Below are positions 1 to 6,208 of a stretch of 6,411 bases of DNA, one piece after another; within the stretch, counting starts at the first letter, position 1, and each line of letters opens with the position of its first letter. The position numbers were made by a program, and so were the translations under genes. The notes beneath the pieces were generated by a model. The model ran no database searches. It was not told the DNA's origin and saw nothing but the letters and a program-made list of their open reading frames with translations. The DNA lies in assembly GCA_041741375.1 (NCBI GenBank), contig JBGSKF010000063.1:1-6411 (forward strand), written 5' to 3'. Source of the stretch: OFTM291 sp041741375. Lineage in GTDB: Bacteria; Gemmatimonadota; Gemmatimonadetes; Gemmatimonadales; GWC2-71-9.

Positions 1-426
1 GCGGAGGCCGCGGTCAACTCGGCCCTGGCCCGCGAAACCGATCTCGTGCTCGTGGCCCCGTTCGACGGTCGCGTGCTCACCCGCATCGCCGAACCCGGTG
101 AGGTGCTCGGCGCCGGAATACCCGCCGTCACGATCGGTGAGGTGGACCGACCCTGGGTGCGGGCCTGGTTTCCCGCCACCGTGATCGCGAGCCTCACCGT
201 GGGTGACAGCGCCGTGATCGAGGTTCCCACGGGCCCGATCCGAGCCCGGGTGGCCTCCATCGCTCCGCAAGCCGAGTTCACTCCCCGGGTGGCCCTGACC
301 GAGGAGGAACGCGCCGACCTCCTCTTCGGCGTGAAGGTGGAACCGGTGGAGGAGGCGCGAACCCTGCACCCCGGCCTCTGGGTGAGGGTCCGGCTCTTCG
401 TCACCCGCGAAGGGACCCGCCCGTGA
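1..426 (+). CDS. HlyD-family periplasmic adaptor subunit of ABC exporter (5'-truncated)
   Basis: This is the C-terminal 141 residues of a membrane-fusion (periplasmic adaptor) protein; the start lies before the window. The reading frame is open from base 1. A GTG at 46 is an internal valine, not a start, because the family pattern already runs through it. Visible parts, numbered from base 1, are the second half of the lipoyl/barrel-sandwich domain (about residues 17-47, with APFDGRV and EPGEVLGAG), the following beta-barrel (about 48-90), and the typical tail with AEFTPR (91-96), FGVKVEP (109-115) and LHPGLWVRVRL (122-132). Proteins of this family link an inner-membrane ABC exporter to an outer-membrane channel. 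The overlap with the ATPase gene (GTGA, 423-426) and the order adaptor-ATPase-permease resemble ybhG-ybhF-ybhS. Substrate is unknown. Assignment to the family is firm; the exact subfamily is inferred. Confidence 0.9.
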   Translation, partial: AEAAVNSALARETDLVLVAPFDGRVLTRIAEPGEVLGAGIPAVTIGEVDRPWVRAWFPATVIASLTVGDSAVIEVPTGPIRARVASIAPQAEFTPRVALTEEERADLLFGVKVEPVEEARTLHPGLWVRVRLFVTREGTRP

Positions 427-1172
427 CCACGCCGGTTCCCGCCATTCAGACCCGGGAGCTCCGGCGGGTCTTCGGAAACCTGGTCGCGGTGGACGGTCTG
501 GATCTCGAGGTGGGGCGCGGCGAGATCTTCGGCCTTCTCGGCCCCAACGGCTCGGGCAAGACCACCATCATCCGGATGCTCACCGGTCTCCTCCCCCCCT
601 CCGCCGGCTCGGCGCAGGTGGCGGGCATCGATGTAGCCTCCAAGCCGGAGGCGGTGCGCCGGAAGATCGGCTACATGAGCCAGCGTTTCGGGTTGTACGA
701 GGACCTGACGGTGGAGGAGAACCTGCGATTTTACGCCGGCATCTACGGCCTCGTCGGCGCCGAGGGGCGGGAGCGGGTCGAGGCACTCCTGGCGGAACTG
801 GGACTCGACGCCCGGCGGCGCCAGATGACCGCCACATTGAGCGGCGGGTGGAAGCAGCGGCTCGCCCTGGCCTGCGCCACCGCGCATCGGCCGGAGCTGG
901 TGTTCCTCGATGAACCGACCGCGGGGGTGGATCCCTCCTCCCGGCGCCGGTTCTGGGATCTGATCCGGGAGCGGGCCGCGGCGGGGATGACGCTCCTCGT
1001 CACCACCCATTACATGGATGAGGCGGAGCAGTGCCACCGCCTGGCGTTCCTTTCCCGCGGACATCTCATCGGCGTCGGGACGCCGACATCGATCACCGCG
1101 GAGTTCAACCTCCCGACGGTGGAGGATGTGTTCATCGAGCTCCAGCGGCGCGACGAGGAGGCCGCGGCATGA
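423..1172 (+). CDS. ABC transporter ATP-binding protein (DrrA/YbhF-like, single domain)
   Basis: This 249-residue protein is the cytoplasmic ATPase that powers the exporter. All the nucleotide-binding motifs are present: Walker A GPNGSGKT (residues 40-47), Q-loop Gln87 in YMSQRFGLY, signature LSGGW (139-143), Walker B LVFLDE (159-164) with catalytic Glu164, D-loop AGVDP (167-171) and switch His196 in TTHYMDEAE. The tail PTVEDVFIEL (231-240) is typical of the DrrA/CcmA-type ATPases that pair with ABC-2 permeases. The start is GTG 423, overlapping the adaptor stop; GAAGGGA at 409-415 is a well-placed ribosome binding site, and no ATG lies before residue 53. E. coli YbhF carries two ATPase domains, whereas this protein has one, so it presumably works as a homodimer. 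Translation is coupled to the genes on both sides. Confidence 0.96.
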   Translation: MTTPVPAIQTRELRRVFGNLVAVDGLDLEVGRGEIFGLLGPNGSGKTTIIRMLTGLLPPSAGSAQVAGIDVASKPEAVRRKIGYMSQRFGLYEDLTVEENLRFYAGIYGLVGAEGRERVEALLAELGLDARRRQMTATLSGGWKQRLALACATAHRPELVFLDEPTAGVDPSSRRRFWDLIRERAAAGMTLLVTTHYMDEAEQCHRLAFLSRGHLIGVGTPTSITAEFNLPTVEDVFIELQRRDEEAAA

Positions 1173-2299
1173 TCACCTTCCCCGACCGCATCCGCCGCTG
1201 GACCTTCTGGCCGATGCTCCGGAAGGAGTTCATTCAGATGCGCCGGGACCGGCTCACGCTCGCGATGATGATCGGCATCCCGGCCATCCAGCTCGCCCTC
1301 TTCGGCTACGCAATCCAGACCGAGGTGCGCCACCTCCCGACGCTGGTCCTTGACGAGTCGCGGACCCAGGAGAGCCGGGCCCTGGTGCACACCCTGATCA
1401 ACACCGGCAACTTCGACCTCGCCGGGGTCGTCACCGGGCGGGAGGAAATGACCGACCGGATCGCCCGGGGGGAGGCCCGCGCCGGTATCATCATCCCCCC
1501 CACCTACAGCCGCGATCTGGCCCGCGGACTCACCGGTACCGCACAGGTGGTGGTGGATGCCTCCGACCCCCTCGCCGCCAATGCGGCGATGGGCGGCGCG
1601 GCTCAGGCGGGGCTGGTCCAGGGCCGAGCCCTTCTCGCGGCGCGCGGGGTGGTGCAACCGATCGAGATCCGGGTGGGGCCCTGGTACAACCCCACGGTGC
1701 GGAGTGCCGTCTTCATCGTGCCGGGGATCATCGGGGTGCTGCTGTCCATCACCATGGTCATCATCAACAGCATCGCCGTGGTGCGGGAGCGGGAACGGGG
1801 CACGCTGGAGCAACTCGTCGTCACCCCTATCGGCCGGACCAGTCTGATGCTCGGCAAAACCGTGCCCTTCCTCCTCGTGGGCTACGTGCAGATCACCGTC
1901 ATCCTTCTCCTGGGCAAGCTCCTCTTCGACGTTCCGGTCCAGGGGAGCCTCGTCCTCCTCTACCTCGCGGCCTTCCCCTTCATCGCCGCCAACCTGGCGA
2001 TCGGCCTCTTTCTCTCCACCCTGGTGCGCACCCAGGCCCAGGCCATGCAGCTCGGCTTTCTCTTTCTCCTCCCCAACATTCTCCTGTCAGGATTCATGTT
2101 CCCCCGGGAGGCGATGCCGGTGCTGGCACAGTGGATCGGGGCCGCCCTTCCCCTCACCTGGTTCCTGAACGTGCTCCGGGGGATCCTGCTCAAGGGTTTA
2201 CCCCTGGCCGGGGTGGTGCAGGACACGGCGATCCTGGCCGGGTTCGCGGTGTTTTTCCTGGTGTTGAGCATCCGGCGGTTCCACAAGACTCTGGACTGA
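1169..2299 (+). CDS. ABC-2 type transporter permease (YbhS/YbhR-like)
   Basis: This 376-residue inner-membrane subunit forms the translocation path for the ATPase encoded just before it. The topology is that of the larger ABC-2 permeases: a cytoplasmic N-terminus with RKEFIQMRRDR (18-28), TM1 about 30-49, a large periplasmic domain about 50-177, then hydrophobic segments at about 178-204, 232-250, 259-285, 293-311 and 350-367. The conserved cytoplasmic stretch ERERGTLEQLVVTPI (207-221) follows TM2, as in YbhS and YbhR. Length matches those proteins (about 370). The frame is open further upstream, but ATG 1169 is chosen because it overlaps the ATPase stop as ATGA, has GAGGAG at 1155-1160 before it, and gives the family's normal N-terminus. 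No second permease follows, so a homodimer is the simplest model. Substrate is unknown; drugs, other small molecules or lipids are all possible. Confidence 0.95.
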   Translation: MITFPDRIRRWTFWPMLRKEFIQMRRDRLTLAMMIGIPAIQLALFGYAIQTEVRHLPTLVLDESRTQESRALVHTLINTGNFDLAGVVTGREEMTDRIARGEARAGIIIPPTYSRDLARGLTGTAQVVVDASDPLAANAAMGGAAQAGLVQGRALLAARGVVQPIEIRVGPWYNPTVRSAVFIVPGIIGVLLSITMVIINSIAVVRERERGTLEQLVVTPIGRTSLMLGKTVPFLLVGYVQITVILLLGKLLFDVPVQGSLVLLYLAAFPFIAANLAIGLFLSTLVRTQAQAMQLGFLFLLPNILLSGFMFPREAMPVLAQWIGAALPLTWFLNVLRGILLKGLPLAGVVQDTAILAGFAVFFLVLSIRRFHKTLD

Positions 2300-2321
2300 C
2301 GAGGACCCTCCACTGCATATC

Positions 2322-2382
2322 CGTACACGTACCCGTACACGTACCCAGTACACGTACACGTACTCGTACACGTACACGTACT
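2322..2382 (+). repeat. CGTACN hexamer array, forward orientation
   Basis: Ten near-perfect tandem units follow the pattern CGTAC plus A, C or T. One unit (2346-2352) carries an extra base and reads CAGTACA. In order the last bases are A, C, A, C, (A), A, T, A, A, T. Every unit contains the palindrome GTAC, so the tract is a ladder of self-complementary tetramers six bases apart. It begins 22 bases after the permease stop. Function is not known. Confidence 0.9.
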
Positions 2383-2474
2383 CGAGCGGGTTCTGACGTC
2401 ACTCGCGACCCCCGCTGACGGACACCGACCACCGTCATTCCTGTGTCTCCCTCGCTCAATCCCACGGCAAGATC

Positions 2475-2512
2475 AACGCAAGGCCGCAAGGACAGGAAGG
2501 ACGGAGGGGGAT
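2475..2512 (+). repeat. Purine-rich degenerate GCAAGG tandem tract
   Basis: The stretch reads ACGCAAGGCCGCAAGGACA and then GGAAGGACGGAGGGGG, a loosely repeated 8-9 base unit built on G(C/G)AAGGA. It resembles the purine-rich intergenic repeats of many environmental genomes, and in composition the ACACGGAGGACGCAGAGG arms near the window end. Only about four degenerate units are present, so this is a weak call. Confidence 0.4.
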
Positions 2513-2539
2513 CCACCTTGAGGACATGGGGGTCGTTCG

Positions 2540-2554
2540 CTTACGGCCCGTAAG
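2540..2554. other. Perfect short inverted repeat CTTACG-GCC-CGTAAG
   Basis: Six-base arms (2540-2545 and 2549-2554) are perfectly complementary around a 3-base GCC spacer. It could be a small hairpin or a dyad operator site. No T-run follows, so a terminator role is not supported. It lies between the two hexamer arrays. Confidence 0.45.
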
Positions 2555-2581
2555 ATTAGGTCCCCCGCGGATGTGGAGTCG

Positions 2582-2611
2582 TGTACGAGTACGAGTACGT
2601 GTACGTGTACG
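2582..2611 (-). repeat. CGTACN hexamer array, reverse orientation
   Basis: Five perfect units of NGTACG (T, A, A, T, T as first base) are the reverse complement of the CGTACN unit at 2322-2382. Read on the minus strand the units are CGTACA, CGTACA, CGTACT, CGTACT, CGTACA. Four of these units match 2353-2376 at 23 of 24 bases, so the two arrays can pair as a long imperfect stem around roughly 200 bases. Confidence 0.88.
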
Positions 2612-2684
2612 GAAGGCCCCCCAACTCCCTACTCCCGACACACTTCACACCGTAGATCCCCACCCCTTCGGCTCTGTCATCCTC

Positions 2685-2716
2685 TTGACAAATCGACCCG
2701 GCGGCGCGTTTGTCTT
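2685..2716 (+). promoter_or_regulatory. Possible sigma-70-like promoter for the acyltransferase operon
   Basis: TTGACA at 2685-2690 is a perfect -35 consensus in otherwise GC-rich DNA, about 100 bases before the MBOAT start. The best -10 candidates are poor: TTTGTC at 2709-2714 with an 18-base spacer, or TGTCTT at 2711-2716 with a 20-base spacer. The call rests mainly on the -35 box and on position. Confidence 0.25.
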
Positions 2717-2791
2717 GCCCACAGTCCCCGGGAATGCAGGGAGGTCCCGGTCGGTCGATTGGTCCACCGTGTCGCGATGGAGTGCTGATCC

Positions 2792-4216
2792 GTGCTCTTC
2801 AACTCCCTGACCTTTGTCCTCTTCTTCGCCCTCGTCCTGGCGCTGCACCATGCCCCCCTTCCGTGGACCGTGAAGAAGGGCAACCTCCTGGTGGCGAGCT
2901 ACCTCTTCTACGCCGCCTGGAGCCCCCCCTTCGTCCTTCTGCTCTGGCTCTCGACGATCCTTGACTGGTTTGTGGCGAAGGCGATCTTCCGAACGGAAGT
3001 CGTGACGCGACGGCGGGCACTGCTCGCGGTCAGCATGCTGGGCAATCTCGGCATGCTCGGCTATTTCAAGTACGGCGGGTTCCTGATGGAGAACTGGGCG
3101 GCGCTGATGTCGGCGATTGGCGTGACCTGGAGCGCTCCCGGCTGGTCGATCGTGCTCCCCGTCGGGATCTCGTTCTACACCTTCCAGACGATGGCCTATT
3201 CGCTGGACGTATATCTGCGCCGAGCCGAACCGACGACGACGTTCCTCGACTTCGCCCTGTTCGTCACCTTCTTCCCGCAACTGGTGGCGGGCCCGATCGT
3301 GCGGCCCACCCAGCTCATTCCGCAGTTCCAGGCGCCGGTCCGGGCGAGCCGCGACCAGTTCCTGTGGGGCCTTGCCCTCCTCACGCTGGGCCTGTTCGAG
3401 AAGACGGTCATCGCCGACGGCGCCCTCGCCCCCGCCGCCGACGCGGTGTTCGGGGCCGCCACCGCGGTGCCCTTCAGCGATGCCTGGCTCGGCACCCTCG
3501 CCTTCTCGGGACAGATCTTCTCCGACTTCGCGGGGTATTCCACCGCCGCCATCGGGATAGCACTCTGCCTCGGCTTCTCCCTCCCCGACAACTTCCGCTT
3601 TCCGTACGCGGCGATCGGGTTCTCCGACTTCTGGCGTCGCTGGCACATCTCGCTCTCGACCTGGCTCCGGGACTATCTCTACATTCCTCTCGGCGGCAAC
3701 CGAAAGGGGTGGCACCGCACCCAGCTGAACCTGATGGTGACGATGCTGCTCGGCGGGCTGTGGCATGGGGCCGCCTGGACCTTCGTGGTCTGGGGAGGCC
3801 TGCACGGCCTCTACCTCGGCGTGGAACGCTGGCTCACCGGACGCTTCCGGGGTGCCCGGATTGCCGGGACCCTCGCCTTCCGCGTCGGCCTCGGCCTGCT
3901 GACGTATTTCCTGGTCAACCTGACCTGGGTCTTCTTCCGGGCCCGGGACTTTCCCGCCGCCTGGCGGATGATCCGCGCCATGCTCGGGTTTCCCCCCGCC
4001 GGCGCGGCACTCGTCCTCGCCACCCACCTCGTGGTGACGGTGCTGGTGGTCATCACCGGGATGCTTCTCGTGCATGGGTTGATGCGGAACCGCCGCCTCG
4101 AAGAAGTGGCGGCCCGTGCGCCGGGGTGGCTCACGGCGGTGGTATGGGCGGGGATGCTCTTCGCAATTCTGATCACTCAGGGGTCCGGCAATGCGTTCAT
4201 CTACTTCCAGTTCTGA
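2792..4216 (+). CDS. MBOAT family O-acyltransferase (AlgI/DltB-like)
   Basis: This 474-residue polytopic inner-membrane protein should move an acyl group, probably acetyl, from a cytoplasmic donor to an extracytoplasmic acceptor. About ten or more hydrophobic segments span the protein. AlgI-type hallmarks are the N-terminus MLFNSLTFVLFF, GYFKYGGF (90-97), LPVGISFYTFQTMAY (122-136), FPQLVAGPIVRP (161-172), SDFAGYSTAAIG (244-255), FWRRWHISLSTWLRDYLYIP (280-299) followed by LGGNR, and LGGLWHGAAWTFVVWGGLHG (320-339). His325 in LWHG is the equivalent of the essential MBOAT histidine, and His285 is the second conserved one. Length is that of the AlgI family. GTG 2792 is chosen because an in-frame TGA sits at 2786-2788, GGAG lies at 2779-2782, and the resulting N-terminus matches the family. 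Acceptor is unknown: alginate-like glycan, cell-surface polysaccharide or another polymer are all possible. Confidence 0.95.
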   Translation: MLFNSLTFVLFFALVLALHHAPLPWTVKKGNLLVASYLFYAAWSPPFVLLLWLSTILDWFVAKAIFRTEVVTRRRALLAVSMLGNLGMLGYFKYGGFLMENWAALMSAIGVTWSAPGWSIVLPVGISFYTFQTMAYSLDVYLRRAEPTTTFLDFALFVTFFPQLVAGPIVRPTQLIPQFQAPVRASRDQFLWGLALLTLGLFEKTVIADGALAPAADAVFGAATAVPFSDAWLGTLAFSGQIFSDFAGYSTAAIGIALCLGFSLPDNFRFPYAAIGFSDFWRRWHISLSTWLRDYLYIPLGGNRKGWHRTQLNLMVTMLLGGLWHGAAWTFVVWGGLHGLYLGVERWLTGRFRGARIAGTLAFRVGLGLLTYFLVNLTWVFFRARDFPAAWRMIRAMLGFPPAGAALVLATHLVVTVLVVITGMLLVHGLMRNRRLEEVAARAPGWLTAVVWAGMLFAILITQGSGNAFIYFQF

Positions 4217-5300
4217 TCCCGGACTCGACACGGAGCCCGTCATCCTCCGGGACATTCCTCCGGGCCGCTGGGCGCGCACCGTGATGCTCACGGTGGCACT
4301 CGTGGTCGCGGCGATTGGCGGGTGGGAGATGTATTGGCGCTCCCAGCAGGTCGTTCCGGCCTACGGAAACAGTGACGGCCAATGGGCCGAGGCACGCCGG
4401 AAAGTGGACGAGGGGCGCCCGAACGCCACCGTCTTCATCGGCTCCTCCCGCACCCAGTTCGATTTCCGGCTGTCGGTGTGGGAGGAGGAGACCGGGATCG
4501 AGCCGATCCAGCTCGCCCTCGAGGGCTCGAACCCGCTCCCCCTGCTCACCGATCTCGCCCGGGATGAGGACTTCCGCGGGCTGCTTCTGGTGGGCATCAC
4601 GCCGCCGCTCATCTTCCAGCCGGGCATCGGCCTGCGGGCAGGGGCCGTTGAGCATTATCGTACCGAGACCCCGTCGGAGCGACTCGGCACCCTGCTCTCC
4701 TATCCGCTGGAAGCAACCTTCGCCTTCTACAACTTCGACCTCAAGCTCTTCACGGTGCTGGCCCGCCAACCGTGGTGGCCCGAACGCGCCGGCCTCCCCT
4801 ACCAGCCGCCGCCGGTCCGCAAGATCGAGAACATGCGCCGCAACCGGGATGCCGACCTCTGGGAGCGGGTCGAGACCGACCCGGAGTACAACGCCATCGT
4901 GACGTCAACCTGGAAGGCCATCCTGGAGAATCTTCCTCCCCCGCCTCCGCCGGACGTGGCACGGAAGGCCTTCGAGGACCTGCTGGCCCAGGTGACGCGG
5001 GATGTCGAGGCGATCAGGGCGCGTGGCGGCGAAGTGGTTTTCGTGCGACCGCCGTCGTCCAACTGGTTCCGGGAGTTCGAGGCCCGGGTGGCGCCCCGGG
5101 AGAGGGTCTGGGAGCCACTCCTGGCGGCGGCCAATGCGGTGGGAGTTCACTTCGAGGACCATCCCGAGCTCCAGGTTCCCACACCCGAATGGTCCCACAT
5201 CAGTTCCCGTTTCGAGGAGCAGTTCACCCGCGCCGTGGTACGGATTCTTCGGAAACAGCTGGCAGAACGTGGTATCCACCGACCGGAGCTTGGCTCATGA
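4191..5300 (+). CDS. Membrane-anchored SGNH-like protein (DltD/AlgX/AlgJ-like MBOAT partner)
   Basis: This 369-residue protein has a short cytoplasmic tail, one membrane anchor (about residues 29-48) and a large periplasmic domain. The first strand ends in FIGSSRTQFDF (82-92), resembling the nucleophile block GSSR of DltD and AlgX/AlgJ-type proteins; Ser85 or Ser86 would be the nucleophile. LALEGSNPLPLL (108-119) and VVFVRPPSSNW (282-292) fit later blocks of the fold. Near the end, PEWSHISSRFEEQFT (332-346) offers His336 with Glu333 where SGNH enzymes usually have DxxH. Such proteins accept or pass on the acyl group handled by their MBOAT neighbour. The start ATG 4191 lies inside the MBOAT gene (26-nt overlap) with AGGGG at 4179-4183. 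A run of six prolines (249-254) interrupts the domain. The fold and role are inferred from motifs and neighbourhood; the acid residue of the triad is uncertain. Confidence 0.72.
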   Translation: MRSSTSSSDPGLDTEPVILRDIPPGRWARTVMLTVALVVAAIGGWEMYWRSQQVVPAYGNSDGQWAEARRKVDEGRPNATVFIGSSRTQFDFRLSVWEEETGIEPIQLALEGSNPLPLLTDLARDEDFRGLLLVGITPPLIFQPGIGLRAGAVEHYRTETPSERLGTLLSYPLEATFAFYNFDLKLFTVLARQPWWPERAGLPYQPPPVRKIENMRRNRDADLWERVETDPEYNAIVTSTWKAILENLPPPPPPDVARKAFEDLLAQVTRDVEAIRARGGEVVFVRPPSSNWFREFEARVAPRERVWEPLLAAANAVGVHFEDHPELQVPTPEWSHISSRFEEQFTRAVVRILRKQLAERGIHRPELGS

Positions 5301-5746
5301 CCCCGCACACGACCGGCGCGAGTCTCCTCGTCGCTCTCGACTTCTCCGCGGTGGCGGACGCACAGATCGACGTGGTGAGGAGGTTCGCGACGCCAGGCAG
5401 CGTCATTCACCTCCTGCACGTCGCGGAGCCCGATCCGAGCTTCATCGGGATGGAGGCGGGACCGGACGAGGTCCGCGACCAGGTGGCCCGCGAGTTTCGC
5501 CGGGAACACGAGCAGCTCCAGGCGATGGCCGCTATTCTGCGCACGCCGGGACACGAGGTGCATCCCCTGCTGGTGCAGGGCCCCACCATCCAGACGATCC
5601 TGGCGGAGGCCGAGCGGGTCGGGGCGGGAATGATCATCGTCGGCTCGCATGGTCGTGGGAAGCTGTTCGACCTGGTGGTGGGGAGCGTGTCGGCGGGGGT
5701 GATTCGCAAGGCGACGGTGCCGGTGTTGGTGGTGCCGTCGCGCTGA
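5297..5746 (+). CDS. Universal stress protein, single UspA domain, ATP-binding type
   Basis: This 149-residue cytoplasmic protein is one complete Usp domain. It has the first strand SLLVALDFS (9-17) with nucleotide-contacting Asp15, the strand VIHLLHVAEP (36-45), and the C-terminal ATP-binding pattern G-2x-G-9x-G-(S/T), seen as Gly116, Gly119, Gly129 and Ser130 inside IIVGSHGRGKLFDLVVGSVS (113-132). It closes with ATVPVLVVPSR. Keeping that pattern places it with the ATP-binding Usp proteins (MJ0577 type) rather than non-binding UspA. Such proteins usually dimerise and act as energy or stress sensors. ATG 5297 overlaps the stop of the preceding gene as ATGA, with GGAG at 5285-5288, so it is translated together with the acyltransferase pair. 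It could report energy state to envelope modification, but the sequence does not show this. Confidence 0.95.
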   Translation: MTPHTTGASLLVALDFSAVADAQIDVVRRFATPGSVIHLLHVAEPDPSFIGMEAGPDEVRDQVAREFRREHEQLQAMAAILRTPGHEVHPLLVQGPTIQTILAEAERVGAGMIIVGSHGRGKLFDLVVGSVSAGVIRKATVPVLVVPSR

Positions 5747-5769
5747 GACGCCCTGGATGAGAGAGCCCA

Positions 5770-5813
5770 CCGTCCGTCATTCCCGCGCACGCGGGAATCC
5801 ATTGTGCGGACGG
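5770..5813. repeat. Compound inverted repeat with ATTCCC...GGGAAT core (dRS3/REP-like)
   Basis: The inner palindrome is ATTCCCGCG, CA, CGCGGGAAT (5779-5798), which folds with eight pairs and a 4-base loop. It is nested inside 7-base arms CCGTCCG (5770-5776) and CGGACGG (5807-5813). The inner core fits the ATTCCC-8N-GGGAAT pattern of Neisseria dRS3 and of the common proteobacterial GTCATTCCCGCG...GGGAATCCA repeats. It lies 23 bases after the stress-protein stop. It may help end transcription as a hairpin, but there is no T-run. Confidence 0.8.
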
Positions 5814-5852
5814 TTCGCGAGTGCCCCTGCAGCCGCGACGTCCCTCGGCCCG

Positions 5853-5976
5853 ATCACGCGGGATGAATCCCGCGCGATGCACCTATGGTGACCGGCGCTG
5901 AAGCGCCGAGCCCTCCCCCGCGGGCTGGAAGCCCATCGTGTTCACCCTGCCCTTCAGGGCACTCATGCGACGCATG
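5853..5976. repeat. Cluster of five short hairpins, mostly with TGAA loops
   Basis: Successive inverted repeats are: CGCGGGA-TGAA-TCCCGCG (5857-5874, extended by ATC/GAT at 5853-5855 and 5876-5878 across one mismatch); CGGCGC-TGAA-GCGCCG (5893-5908); GGGCT-GGA-AGCCC (5922-5934); TGCCC-TTCA-GGGCA (5948-5961), whose loop reads TGAA on the minus strand; and a weaker CATGC-GAC-GCATG (5964-5976). Stems differ in sequence while the loop is kept. This resembles REP-type hairpin clusters, but no RAYT transposase is in the window. Confidence 0.7.
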
Positions 5977-5997
5977 CATCTCTCCACCCCACCCCAC

Positions 5998-6196
5998 CAC
6001 GACGCGCTCCTCGTCTCGGTTGGCAGGCATCGGCAGGATGGGGGCCCGTCCACCCCCCAAAAAACAGAATCGGACCGGCGCGCCTGACGTGGAGCCGCGG
6101 GAATCATGCGGAGACCCTCCGTGTCCTCTGCGGACTCTGTGGTGATCCCCCACGTCACCCCGGATTGAACCACGGAGAACACGGAGGACGCAGAGG
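5998..6196 (+). repeat. Tandem intergenic element, copy 1
   Basis: The unit starts around CACGAC and reaches CAGAGG. It is repeated 211 bases later at its 5' part and 215 bases later at its 3' part. The 5' half (5998-6087) is only loosely conserved but keeps CATCGGCAGGATGGGGG and a TGGGGG/CCCCCA hairpin (6039-6044, 6054-6059). The 3' core (6088-6196) matches copy 2 at 108 of 109 bases, the exception being T6129 against C6344. Within the core, 6116-6143 and 6169-6196 form an imperfect inverted repeat, 22 of 28 bases complementary. Confidence 0.88.
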
Positions 6197-6208
6197 GTCA
6201 TCGGTTCC

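Larger units (their letters stand above)
2300..2791. other. Gene-free intergenic region between exporter and acyltransferase operons
   Basis: The 492 bases have no credible coding frame. The open frames here read through low-complexity repeats and give Thr-Arg or Val-Arg dipeptide runs. The region holds two opposed hexamer arrays, a short perfect hairpin and a purine-rich GCAAGG tract, each listed separately. A palindrome TGACGTCA lies at 2394-2401 and may be chance. No T-run hairpin typical of a Rho-independent terminator follows the permease gene. The last 110 bases should carry the promoter of the acyltransferase operon. Confidence 0.8.

Noticed and set aside
1031..1168. 46-codon N-terminal extension of the permease
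   Set aside because: It lies wholly inside the ATPase gene, is low in hydrophobicity and unlike the family, while ATG 1169 has a good ribosome binding site and an ATGA coupling overlap.
2394..2401. TGACGTCA palindrome as a regulator site
   Set aside because: A single 8-base palindrome with no second copy near a promoter; likely chance.
2131..2418. Open frames encoding alternating Thr-Arg or Val-Arg runs around 2320-2390 and 2580-2612
   Set aside because: Translation of a 6-base repeat in any frame gives a two-residue periodic peptide, and there is no start or family support.
2645..4291. 548-codon open frame on the minus strand, opposite the acyltransferase gene
   Set aside because: It is a GC-bias shadow of the MBOAT gene: the product is rich in Glu, Gly, Arg, Pro and His with no domain, and the + strand frame is a full-length family member.
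5407..5802. Minus-strand open frame beginning MDSRVRGNDG
   Set aside because: This N-terminus is the usual mistranslation of the ATTCCCGCG...CGCGGGAAT repeat, and the rest runs antisense through the stress-protein gene.
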